A DNA stretch of 64,000 nucleotides from contig NZ_SJPV01000001.1 of NCBI RefSeq assembly GCF_007860135.1, forward strand, positions 688,236 through 752,235, read 5' to 3'. Position numbers and translations under genes: made by a program. This stretch comes from Novipirellula artificiosorum. GTDB taxonomy: Bacteria > Planctomycetota > Planctomycetia > Pirellulales > Pirellulaceae. This document shows positions 25,929 to 34,411 of the stretch, in pieces. Within the stretch, counting starts at the first letter, position 1; every line of letters begins with the position of its first letter. The notes under the pieces are model-generated. The model was given only the letters and a program-made list of their open reading frames with translations. It made no database searches and had not been told where the DNA came from.

Positions 25929-26367
25929 GCCTCGGGTCGCTCCATCAACGCGGGGGCACTGTCGGTCAGAACACGCCTCGGACTTTAGGAAAAGTTTGGC
26001 ATTGAATGAAAGATGGATTTGGTTCTTCGATGCCCAGAAAGGAGGCATTGCGAGGAAGATTCCCAGCCATCTCTGTTAGCTAGCAATGCGGTCCAAGCAA
26101 ACTCCCTTGGCGATTTCATCCGGCGAAGGTCCCATTCCGTCGACCCACAAGGAAACACGCAAACGGTGTTCGCATCCTACCCATTAGTGGACATCGTGTT
26201 CCCCGAGAAGTAACCTAGTGGTGCATCCACTCGTATTCCGAATCAGCTTGAATTGCGAGTAGGCGTTCGAAGTAGGGCCGGTTCCTACCGGCCAAATCAC
26301 CTGAGAGTGTGGCCGGTAGGAAACGGCCCTTCCCGAAAATTGAGCTGCGGCGGAATACTAGGGAAAA
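25929..26367. other. Divergent intergenic region with a large hairpin (26275-26329)
   Basis: This 439-base region separates the fliP operon (-) from the beta-galactosidase gene (+). A 19-base inverted repeat with one mismatch (arms 26275-26293 and 26311-26329, loop 17 bases) lies about 40 bases before the beta-galactosidase start. It could affect its expression or be a dispersed element built around CCGGTAGGAA-type arms. No gene is recognised in the remaining sequence. Confidence 0.6.
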
Positions 26368-28884
26368 ATGAGCGAGCGTCATTACCTTCGAACCTCTCCC
26401 CCCCTCCTCACCATGTCCATCAAAAATCGAACCCGCCTCCTGTTTTGCAGCTGCCTGAGTGCTGCCTTTTTCTTTCTCGCGAGCCCAACCTCACTGCATG
26501 CTCAAGGGTTCGGCCAGGCAACGCGGCTCAGCGATTGGCGTTTTCAGCTGGGCGACGTCCCCTATGGCGGCCGCGAACACCTCGATCATTCTGCTTGGCG
26601 AGAGGTCACCGTGCCTCACGACTGGAGCGTTGAACATGCGGCCAGGCCCGACTTGGCCAGCTGCACGGGGTACCTTCCCGGCGGTATCGCATGGTACCGC
26701 ACCGACTTGGATCTTTCCGATCGAACGCAGATCGAGAACCAAGGCAAACGGTTCTACCTTTACTTTGGAGGCGTCTACAACAACAGCGAAGTCTTCATCA
26801 ATGGAAAGTGGCTGAGCAAACGGCCCAATGGATATGTTTCTTACATGGTTGATCTGACCCCCTACGTGAAACCCGACGGAAAGAACGTGGTGGCCGTTCG
26901 CGTTGATCATAGCCAAAGTGCCGACTCGCGATGGTACACCGGGTCCGGCATCTATCGTGACGTATTTCTGGTCACCGCGAACCCGGTTCATATCGGCTTA
27001 TGGGGCATTTATTACACCGCTTCGGTGACGGGCGATTTGGAAACCGGCCAAACGGCAACAATCGACGTGGAAACCAAGATTGAAAATCACACGGGGGCGT
27101 CGGTCACGGTCCAAGTTGCTCACGAGCTTCGCGATCCGTCCGGACAAACCGTCGCCACATCAAGCCAAACGATCGAGGTGGAGGCCGGCGACGATTCTCA
27201 GCAGCAGTTGACGGTCAAGAACCCGCAACTCTGGGAGATCGCCTCGCCCGATCTGTATCAGTTGCATACCAGCGTCCTGAGCGACGGCACGAAGATCGAT
27301 GAAAGCACCACCTCGGTTGGCATTCGCAGCTTGACCTTCGATCCCGACAAAGGTTTCGCACTGAACGGGAAATGGACCAAGATCAAGGGCGTCTGTTTAC
27401 ATCATGATGCTGGCGTGCTTGGAGCCGCGGTTCCCAAACAAGTTTGGCGCGATCGGCTGCTGCGACTCAAAGAGATTGGCTGTAATGGGATTCGGACCAG
27501 CCACAATCCCCAGGCAACGGACCTGTACGATCTGTGCGACGAACTGGGGATGCTGGTGATGGACGAGGCTTTCGATGAATGGGAGTACCCAAAGAAGAAG
27601 TGGATCGAAGGATGGAACGTCGGTACCCCCGGTTTCCAAGGATCGGCGGACTATTTTCGAACCTGGGGTAAGCAGGACCTCGAGTCGATGGTCCGGCGTG
27701 ATCGCAACCATCCCTCGGTGATCATGTGGAGCATTGGTAACGAAGTCGATTACCCGAACGATCCCTATAGCCACCCCGTTTTGAGTGAGGAAGGCATCGG
27801 CCAGCCGCATATCGCCGGCTATCAGGAAAGTCAACCGCATGCCGATCGGCTTGGCGAGATTGCCAAAGAACTCGCCGCGGTCGTGCGCAGCTTGGATACA
27901 TCGCGTCCCGTGACCGCAGCACTCGCCGGAGCGGTCATGTCCAACGAAACCGCATACCCCGATGCACTTGACGTGGTTGGCTACAACTACACCGAAGACC
28001 GTTACGTCATGGATCACCAAAAGTACCCGCAGCGTGTGCTGTACGGCAGCGAGACCTCAAGCCGGCTCGATGCGTGGAAAGTGGTTGAGGATAACCCTTT
28101 CGTTTTTGGCCAGTTCATCTGGACCGGCATCGACTACCTTGGCGAAGCCCATCGTTGGCCGTCGCGTGGGTTCACCACGGGATTGATTGATCTCAGCAAC
28201 CAAATCAAACCCAACGGTCACTTCCGCAAATCGGTCTGGTGCGACGAACCGATGGCGTTCTTGGTCACACAGCGGCTGCGAGAATCGCGGTCAGAGCGGC
28301 GACGTGGTTCCGGTCCGCTTTCACCACACTGGAACTGCCAAAACGACCAAAGCGTTCGTGTGATTTGCTATACCAATGGTGACGCCGCGGAGTTGTTTCT
28401 CAATGGCCAGTCGCTTGGGGACCGACAACCGCTTGACCCAAAAACTCGCACCATCGAGTGGACGGTCCCCTATCAGCCGGGGCGTTTAGAAGTGGTTGTC
28501 GATCGTAACGGTGAATCAATTGCGAAGCATCATTTGCAGACATCCGGTTTGCCGTATGCCGTCCGAGTCGACCATGTCTCGGGTACGCTTAAGGGTCGCC
28601 ACGACGTTGCTCTGGCCTACTTAAAAATCGTCGATTCAGAGGGCAATTTCGTCTATCTGTCGGACAACGAGATCACTTGCACGGTGCGAGGCAGTGGCAA
28701 GCTGATCGGTTTGGAGAACGGATCCAATAACGTGACGGAGGACTATACGGACCACCAACACCGCTGTAAGAACGGCCGTTTATTAGCCTACATCCAAGCA
28801 ACCGAAGACACCGGCGAGATCCGCGTCGAATTCCATTCACCGCTGCTTGAATCCGAAACGCTCGATTTGACGATCGCAGAGTAA
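26368..28884 (+). CDS. Secreted GH2-family beta-galactosidase
   Basis: After an N-terminal signal segment (about residues 18-45) the protein has the GH2 order: sugar-binding jelly roll (about 50-200), Ig-like domain (about 225-330), catalytic TIM barrel (about 335-620) and C-terminal beta domains of the DUF4982 kind. The acid/base glutamate is Glu 459 in HPSVIMWSIGNE; the nucleophile is probably Glu 562 in LYGSETSS. GQFIWTGIDYLGE is the conserved barrel block. It should release beta-linked galactose or a related sugar from polysaccharides outside the cytoplasm. Start ATG 26368 has AGGGAAAA directly upstream; ATG 26413 gives a neater signal peptide but has no ribosome-binding site. Confidence 0.92.
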   Translation: MSERHYLRTSPPLLTMSIKNRTRLLFCSCLSAAFFFLASPTSLHAQGFGQATRLSDWRFQLGDVPYGGREHLDHSAWREVTVPHDWSVEHAARPDLASCTGYLPGGIAWYRTDLDLSDRTQIENQGKRFYLYFGGVYNNSEVFINGKWLSKRPNGYVSYMVDLTPYVKPDGKNVVAVRVDHSQSADSRWYTGSGIYRDVFLVTANPVHIGLWGIYYTASVTGDLETGQTATIDVETKIENHTGASVTVQVAHELRDPSGQTVATSSQTIEVEAGDDSQQQLTVKNPQLWEIASPDLYQLHTSVLSDGTKIDESTTSVGIRSLTFDPDKGFALNGKWTKIKGVCLHHDAGVLGAAVPKQVWRDRLLRLKEIGCNGIRTSHNPQATDLYDLCDELGMLVMDEAFDEWEYPKKKWIEGWNVGTPGFQGSADYFRTWGKQDLESMVRRDRNHPSVIMWSIGNEVDYPNDPYSHPVLSEEGIGQPHIAGYQESQPHADRLGEIAKELAAVVRSLDTSRPVTAALAGAVMSNETAYPDALDVVGYNYTEDRYVMDHQKYPQRVLYGSETSSRLDAWKVVEDNPFVFGQFIWTGIDYLGEAHRWPSRGFTTGLIDLSNQIKPNGHFRKSVWCDEPMAFLVTQRLRESRSERRRGSGPLSPHWNCQNDQSVRVICYTNGDAAELFLNGQSLGDRQPLDPKTRTIEWTVPYQPGRLEVVVDRNGESIAKHHLQTSGLPYAVRVDHVSGTLKGRHDVALAYLKIVDSEGNFVYLSDNEITCTVRGSGKLIGLENGSNNVTEDYTDHQHRCKNGRLLAYIQATEDTGEIRVEFHSPLLESETLDLTIAE

Positions 28885-28985
28885 GCCGAATTGGGGTTCG
28901 ATTACACTGGTCTCGATACAAGTCGCGATCATGGATTCTGGCTCCTCCGAAAAACGACAACTAAAAACCGGCACGACCTCTCGGA

Positions 28986-29999
28986 TTAGGGTGGCAGCTG
29001 ATCCGGCATCGGTGGTGGAAGACTTCCCTGCCCACGTACCCAACCAATCAGCTTGTACCCGGCTTGTTGCCATCGCCGGAAAAACCAACGACTAATTTGG
29101 TACGTTACGATCCCAGCAATCGCGTTGTTGAACAAAGTCTCTTTCCACATGTCAACGAAGATATCTTGGCCAGGATTGTACAACGTCAAATTAATGAGTT
29201 GGAGCATCGATTCAAAACCAACGGCGGCAAACAGAAGCAAGATCCCCCGTCTTCGGCCGCTATCGCACATCGAACAAGCAGCGCCCCACAGCACCATCAG
29301 ACTCGTCGCTATCGAGCCGATATAGCTTAGGAACAACCACAAATCATTACCGGGGTATTGGATCATCATGGCGGAATCGAAAGTCGATTCGTAGATCCGC
29401 CGCATGGCTTGATAAAGCGCAAGCACAATCGCAACCAACAGTGTCGTGAGAAACAGCCCCTTGATACTCCAGCCCTTGATCGAGGCAAAGGTCGCTTCGG
29501 CTGCCAAGTCCAACTGGGACCGATCCACCAACTGAAACTGCCAAAATTGCGACGGAATACACATCCCAATCAAGTACATCGGAATGATCAACGAGCCAAA
29601 TGCCGCCCAAACGACCAGAGTCAGAGGCGAAGACTGAACAACGTGTACAACTCCCATCTGAGTCAGCAGGCCAACAATCGATAGAACGGTGAAAAAGCCT
29701 ATCAGACGAACCAAGTGTGCCTTGGGCGATCGATTGGGAATCCGCCAATGCCACCAAACCGCAACTTGAAGTGCAATTGCGGTTGAAATCCCTTCCTGCG
29801 TCTTATCGAAACACTGCAATGCCGTCTGCAGGTTACCCGAATAGCCATACCAGCCGGTTAGAAACACCGCGCCGACGATTGCGGTGGCAACCGCGACGAG
29901 AAACCAAACGCCAGTGGCGATGGCCGCGGTCACAAAGAAAATTCGTCGCCGATCGCCTGTTGCTGGCGTCGTGAGCTCGGTAAGTGATTCGATTGTCAT
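28986..29999 (-). CDS. Polytopic membrane protein of unknown function
   Basis: The 337-residue protein has about seven hydrophobic segments spread over its length and a proline-rich C-terminal tail (LPPPMPDQLPP). I do not recognise a family or catalytic motif. ATG 29999 is preferred to 30008 because AGGA lies eight bases before it. The gene is convergent with the beta-galactosidase gene, with 101 bases between stops. It has no obvious functional partner. Confidence 0.7.
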   Translation of the reverse strand: MTIESLTELTTPATGDRRRIFFVTAAIATGVWFLVAVATAIVGAVFLTGWYGYSGNLQTALQCFDKTQEGISTAIALQVAVWWHWRIPNRSPKAHLVRLIGFFTVLSIVGLLTQMGVVHVVQSSPLTLVVWAAFGSLIIPMYLIGMCIPSQFWQFQLVDRSQLDLAAEATFASIKGWSIKGLFLTTLLVAIVLALYQAMRRIYESTFDSAMMIQYPGNDLWLFLSYIGSIATSLMVLWGAACSMCDSGRRRGILLLFAAVGFESMLQLINLTLYNPGQDIFVDMWKETLFNNAIAGIVTYQISRWFFRRWQQAGYKLIGWVRGQGSLPPPMPDQLPP

Positions 30000-30281
30000 G
30001 GGGTTCATCCTAATCGATCGGCTAGACCGATTGATTCATGCGAGTGCAGTTCCACCACAAGAAGGTGTCCAATTCGGTAACCGGAGGGTGTATCGACCTG
30101 ACAAACTTCGATGGTCTTTCCAAGAAACAATCGAACAAAGCGGGCTGCGCGTCGCGTACCATGGTTCAAGCCCTTCTTGGGATGGTCACAGAGTTCAAGA
30201 ACTCACAGCCACTTTGGCCCGCTCGCGTTGGAGGCCCAAATCGTATCGTGTTCTTTCAATTCCAGCGTAACCGGTAATGCA

Positions 30282-30650
30282 ATGGCCAAGTGCGATCAGG
30301 GCTACCGCTGCGAAGTCTGCGGGAAAGATGTGACCGCAATCGTCGACAGCGATCTGTATCTTCGTTTCGTGATTGGCGAACTCGATCCCGAGATCCTCCA
30401 CACGACCGCGGAGCGACACATTCGCTGCAATCCGGTGCTGGCCCAGTTTATTGATCACGCCGAATTCGATCCCTTGGTGGTCGACGGGGTGATGGGACGA
30501 GCCAACCTTGACAAGGAGTTTGTCCGCGAGCGGACCGACTTAGTGACCCGCGGATTCGAACGACTACGAGAGATCGCTATCGATGAACGCGATCGAGATG
30601 TAACGACTTACCCCTTGGCGGAAGTGATCGCGCGGTATCGAGAAGCGTGA
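30282..30650 (+). CDS. Small conserved-type hypothetical protein with CxxC motif
   Basis: The 122-residue product begins MAKCDQGYRCEVCGKDV, with a CxxCG knuckle, and has a second Cys/His segment (HIRCNP) around residue 47, so a metal-binding treble-clef or ribbon-like fold is possible. The rest is acidic and helical. The frame is open further upstream, but that part lacks protein-like composition, and ATG 30282 starts just before the Cys motif. Function unknown. Confidence 0.6.
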   Translation: MAKCDQGYRCEVCGKDVTAIVDSDLYLRFVIGELDPEILHTTAERHIRCNPVLAQFIDHAEFDPLVVDGVMGRANLDKEFVRERTDLVTRGFERLREIAIDERDRDVTTYPLAEVIARYREA

Positions 30651-30799
30651 GCCAAACCGGACAGGACCTTTGGCGAAGTCTTCCGCTCGAAAGGGGCTCT
30701 GTCATGGGTAACCGCCCGTTGAGGCAGCGGTTGCAGACCATTTTCTGCTAAGATTCTGGTTTCTTATCCCGTTTCCGCTTCCGAAAGAGTCGATTCAGC

Positions 30800-32161
30800 G
30801 TGCAAAGTAACCTTTTCAAGCAAGGCTTTATGAGCCTCGTGGCGTCGCAGTTTTTCGGTGCCATGAACGACAATGTGCTCAAGGGCGTTTTGACATTCAT
30901 GGTGATTGACGGCGCCTGGGCAGGCCAACTCGGCGCCGGAGGGCAAGGGATCGTTGGGATCTGTTTCACGATTCCGTTTATCGTGCTTTCGGGTTACGCC
31001 GGCCAGATTGCCGACCGCTACTCCAAACGGTCCGTGACCCTGTGGGTGAAGATCGCCGAAATTCCGATTGCGATTCTGGCGGGAATTGGTTTCTTTACGG
31101 GAAACCTCTGGCTGACCCTTTTCGCGCTCATTGCACTGACTTGCCAGAGCTCCTTTTTTGGGCCCGCAAAATACGGCATGATTCCAGAACTCGTGGAAGG
31201 TTCGGACTTGAGCCGCGCGAACGGTACGATCAATATGATGACGAACGTCGCAGTGATCGTCGGCACGCTGTTAGCCGGTGCGGTCGCGGATGGATATAGC
31301 CCGCAGAACGGTTCACCAGGCATGCTTTGGATGCCAATCGTCGCGCTCACGGCGATCGCCATTGCAGGGCTGATTGCCGCTCGGTTCTTGACGCCGCTGC
31401 ATCCAGGGGATCGCGACCTCAAATTTGATTTCAACCCCTTTACGACCTACGTCATGGCGATTCGCGAGATGGCGAAGACCCGACTCTTGATGGTGATGAT
31501 GGCCTGGGGGTACTTCTACCTGCTCGCCGGAATCGCACTGTTCATCGTGCCCGAATACACGGTGGTGCTGGGGATCAACCGAAGTGAAGCAAGCGTTTTG
31601 ATGGGGGTGCTTGGAGTTGCGATCGGCATCGGATGCGCCGTTGCAGGCCTGATTTCCGGGCACCATATCGAGCCACGACTGATTCCGATCGGAGCCGCGG
31701 GGTTGGTGGTCTTCTTTGCCTTGCTAGGCCTCGTCCCTCCGTCGCTTCCCGACATGGCACCGATGGTACGGGTTGCCTTCAGCAACGTTTCATTTTTCAT
31801 TCTGGGTGCGGGGTTCTTCGCTGGCTTCTACATCATCCCGCTGCAAGCCTTGCTTCAAAAGCTGTCACCGGATGACGAGCGAGGACGTTTCTTGGGAACG
31901 GCGAATGCCGTTTCGTTTGCTTTCTTAACCTTGGCAGCCTTATTTTATTGGGCCATTCGGCCTGTCTTTGGTAACGCACCGCAAAACATCTTCTGGGTCA
32001 GTAGCGTGCTGATGGCAGCCGGTGCTGCCTTCTTCTTGTGGAAATTGCGTGGAACCGGCTTGGTGATCGGAAGCAAAGCGGATACCGACACGCCGAAGCC
32101 CACTAGCCTGGAAGCCGACGAAACGGGGAACCCTTACCAGCCACCGATTCAAAACGAATAG
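30800..32161 (+). CDS. LplT-like major facilitator superfamily transporter
   Basis: The 453-residue protein has about twelve hydrophobic segments and the MFS loop motif AGQIADRYSKRSV between helices 2 and 3. FKQGFMSLVASQFFGAMNDNVLKG and CQSSFFGPAKYGMIPELV are characteristic of the LplT lysophospholipid-flippase branch. In other bacteria LplT is often fused or adjacent to an acyltransferase (Aas); none is adjacent here, so lysolipid transport is only suggested. The start is a GTG at 30800, since the first ATG in frame falls inside the first helix. The C-terminal about 30 residues are polar. Confidence 0.85.
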   Translation: MQSNLFKQGFMSLVASQFFGAMNDNVLKGVLTFMVIDGAWAGQLGAGGQGIVGICFTIPFIVLSGYAGQIADRYSKRSVTLWVKIAEIPIAILAGIGFFTGNLWLTLFALIALTCQSSFFGPAKYGMIPELVEGSDLSRANGTINMMTNVAVIVGTLLAGAVADGYSPQNGSPGMLWMPIVALTAIAIAGLIAARFLTPLHPGDRDLKFDFNPFTTYVMAIREMAKTRLLMVMMAWGYFYLLAGIALFIVPEYTVVLGINRSEASVLMGVLGVAIGIGCAVAGLISGHHIEPRLIPIGAAGLVVFFALLGLVPPSLPDMAPMVRVAFSNVSFFILGAGFFAGFYIIPLQALLQKLSPDDERGRFLGTANAVSFAFLTLAALFYWAIRPVFGNAPQNIFWVSSVLMAAGAAFFLWKLRGTGLVIGSKADTDTPKPTSLEADETGNPYQPPIQNE

Positions 32162-32274
32162 CACTGAGTCGAGCGTGCCCCACGCATTCCAGCTTCACCC
32201 TTGGGATCGAAAACCCGATTTCCGTCGATCGTTCCTTCGCCGGCCACTGCGATATTTTTCAGTTTTTCGCCAAC

Positions 32275-32502
32275 AATGAGTCCTCGGTTCCAACGGTTCT
32301 TTTTCCAATCGTCCGAAGTAAATCCTCGGTAGGCATCTTCGTTCGCCAGGCCGACGGAAAGTGGTTATTGCAAGAGTACCAATCGATGGGACAAGCGGCA
32401 ACGTTCGAGTCGATCGCCGTTGTGGTTCCGCTGACCGACATCTACCGCAACATCAAGTTTAACGATCCTCTTTCCAGAGAGAGTCTCCGTCCCACTCAGT
32501 AG
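32275..32502 (+). pseudogene. 3' remnant of a Uma2-family (DUF820) nuclease gene
   Basis: A plus-strand frame without its own start encodes a piece typical of the Uma2 C-terminus: GIFVRQADGKWLLQEY followed by FESIAVVVPLTDIYRNIKF and a stop. The N-terminal catalytic part is absent; upstream codons of the same frame have no Uma2 similarity. The stop codon overlaps the convergent DraT gene end by 7 bases, so a rearrangement joining the two is likely. The region 32162-32274 shows nothing recognisable. Confidence 0.6.
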
Positions 32503-33299
32503 ATCATTTCGCGAACACGGAATTCGCCGCCGATCACAAGGTATTCGTGCTCGCCTCGTAAAATACTGTTCGGCAAGAGATCGCTAAAAAATATTATTTT
32601 CGAAATCGGTGCTTCAACTTCCCAAACTCGCGAGCCGAATTCCCAGGCGCACTCGCGATCCGTGGTAAACGAACTGAGATTATTGAGTCGCACACAACTG
32701 CGGCGGTCACCCTCTTGGCGAATGACGTCATATTCGCCCGCGTCGTAGGTACCGCGGTACAGTTTCAAATGCTCCGCATCGCGATAACGAAGGCGCAGTT
32801 CATATTGGCAGAACTCGTACAACAAATCGAACTGGGAATGGATCGAATTGGTACACGCCATACCTTTCATTCGGTCGACCGCGAATCGGTAATCGTCGTC
32901 GTCGCTGGTTCCAAGCAATCGGCCTCGATGATAGGTGGGCTGAAGTCCAAATCGACTGCGGACCCAATCTTTCAAGACGGCCCCTTCAATGGAATTGGAG
33001 TCAACTCCCCAGCCATTGAAAAAGCGAATGTAGCTATTTCGCAGTCCGCGACGTGTGCTTCCCGAGTGCTGTTTCCACTCATGAAGTCGAAACTTAACGT
33101 TCATGAACTCGTCTAAGATTCGGCCACGATCGTGTGGCTGCTCGACATCCGCAATCTTCTTAAAAAAAACCGCGTTCGCTTCACGCACTCCCGACAAACT
33201 CAAGGGCACCGGATGCTCGTTGTATTCTTCCGACGCAATCACCCATGGCGGTAGGTTGCAGAGGTTGACGACGGAATGCTGCGGCGTCGAAACTGGCAT
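32496..33299 (-). CDS. DraT-family (dinitrogenase reductase type) NAD-dependent ADP-ribosyltransferase
   Basis: The 267-residue protein matches the DraT family along its length: LPPWVIASEEYNEHP, RLHEWKQ, NSYIRFFNGWGVDSNSIEGAVLK, QFDLLYEFCQYEL and EYLVIGGEF. The arginine-specific ADP-ribosyltransferase signature is intact: Arg 182 (YRG), Ser 209-Ser 210-Phe 211, and Glu 250-x-Glu 252. DraT in diazotrophs transfers ADP-ribose from NAD to an arginine of NifH, and DraG removes it. No nif or draG gene is in the window, so the target here is unknown. It follows the macrodomain-like gene by 75 bases on the same strand, suggesting a functional pair. Confidence 0.85.
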   Translation of the reverse strand: MPVSTPQHSVVNLCNLPPWVIASEEYNEHPVPLSLSGVREANAVFFKKIADVEQPHDRGRILDEFMNVKFRLHEWKQHSGSTRRGLRNSYIRFFNGWGVDSNSIEGAVLKDWVRSRFGLQPTYHRGRLLGTSDDDDYRFAVDRMKGMACTNSIHSQFDLLYEFCQYELRLRYRDAEHLKLYRGTYDAGEYDVIRQEGDRRSCVRLNNLSSFTTDRECAWEFGSRVWEVEAPISKIIFFSDLLPNSILRGEHEYLVIGGEFRVREMIY

Positions 33300-33374
33300 G
33301 ACCGAATTACCCGATGCTGTAAAGGAGAGCCGAGGGCGGATTATAGCCGGTGCAATCGTGGAAAATCCATTGAC

Positions 33375-34376
33375 CTAGAAAGCTGTGCCAATTTGCCGCA
33401 CCAAGTTAGCGACAAGCGGCTTTGAGGATCCATGAGAAACAATCACGACATCGAGACCACTGTCGTGGTGCTTCTGACAGGCTCGCTCAAGCGCGTCAAC
33501 GATCCATTGCTCCGGATTGCCGAAGGCGCCACCACCGAGCAGTGTCAAAAACAGCCGACTGCATCCGTAATGCTCTGCGTTCAGGATGCCAGCACAAAAA
33601 GTCGCTTCGTAGGCTGCCTCGAGGATCAGCCGAGCGAAATCGGCCCATTCGGCAGCTTCCTGGCGTCCGTAGGCGACCGGCAACGCGGAACAAAGGGCCT
33701 GAGAAACCCGGTGACCTGCACCCGGTAACGTGACAGCAGCGTTCCATTGCAATCCGATTCGCAGCGAACCCCGATACCGATCAAGTTGACATTCATCGGC
33801 TGCTTGAAGTTGCCGCGTGATCTCATTCAGCCCCCAATCGGTCGGCAACATGTAACCGTTCTCCATCGTCCAAAGCGATCCCTCGCGATTCCCAAGTCGC
33901 AGTCCAAGGTCCGCAGCACAGTCGATTTGATGATTTGCGGATTGCCCTGTCTCGTTACCGACAATTGCAAAGTAGTTGCGATAGATGGCTGCAGCACCAC
34001 ATGAGATCGCACAGGCAGGGCCCTGGGTCCAGTCGCGTTCGTAGATTCCGACACCGCGTTCCGGCGTCACCGAAGGGCTGGCCATCTCCAGCAGATTAAA
34101 CTGGGATGCGACCTGAAACATCGCGTGTGCGTTCGCCGAATTCGCATGCAAATCGCGAGCGTTCGCGACCACTTCGGACAGTCTTAGTTTGCCGGTTGGG
34201 CGCCTCACTTGATCGACTCGCTGACGCAATTCCTCAAGCGTTGGCGTCTCGAGCATACCGAAAGCCATCCGTTTGCCGTCGAGTCGCACAATGCAATCGC
34301 CATCTACCCTCAATTGCGAACGAACCTGGTCCGGCGATGCCTCGCGGAAGCCGGTCAGTTCATCAAACCAAGTCAT
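33375..34376 (-). CDS. Conserved protein with macrodomain-like features, paired with DraT
   Basis: I know this 333-residue family by sequence as a conserved uncharacterised group but not by function. Visible blocks are WFDELTGF at the N-terminus, FQVASQFNLLEM (87-98), TQGPACAISCGAAAIYRNY (117-135), and LLGGGAFGN (279-287) followed by a predicted strand DVVIVSHG. The hydrophobic strand with an Asn, and the glycine-rich GGGAFGN loop before a helix, recall the ADP-ribose-binding loops of macrodomains; this is inference and needs a profile or structure comparison. Placed directly upstream of a DraT-type ADP-ribosyltransferase, it could be the removing enzyme or the immunity partner. Its start lies 35 bases after the upstream glycosidase-like gene. 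Confidence 0.6.
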   Translation of the reverse strand: MTWFDELTGFREASPDQVRSQLRVDGDCIVRLDGKRMAFGMLETPTLEELRQRVDQVRRPTGKLRLSEVVANARDLHANSANAHAMFQVASQFNLLEMASPSVTPERGVGIYERDWTQGPACAISCGAAAIYRNYFAIVGNETGQSANHQIDCAADLGLRLGNREGSLWTMENGYMLPTDWGLNEITRQLQAADECQLDRYRGSLRIGLQWNAAVTLPGAGHRVSQALCSALPVAYGRQEAAEWADFARLILEAAYEATFCAGILNAEHYGCSRLFLTLLGGGAFGNPEQWIVDALERACQKHHDSGLDVVIVSHGSSKPLVANLVRQIGTAF

Positions 34377-34411
34377 CTCGTGATCCCGAATGGTTCTATC
34401 GTCAACACAAC

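Noticed and set aside
32496..33299. DraT taken as evidence for nitrogen fixation in this organism
   Set aside because: No nif, draG or ferredoxin-nitrogenase genes are in the window; DraT homologues also occur in non-diazotrophs.
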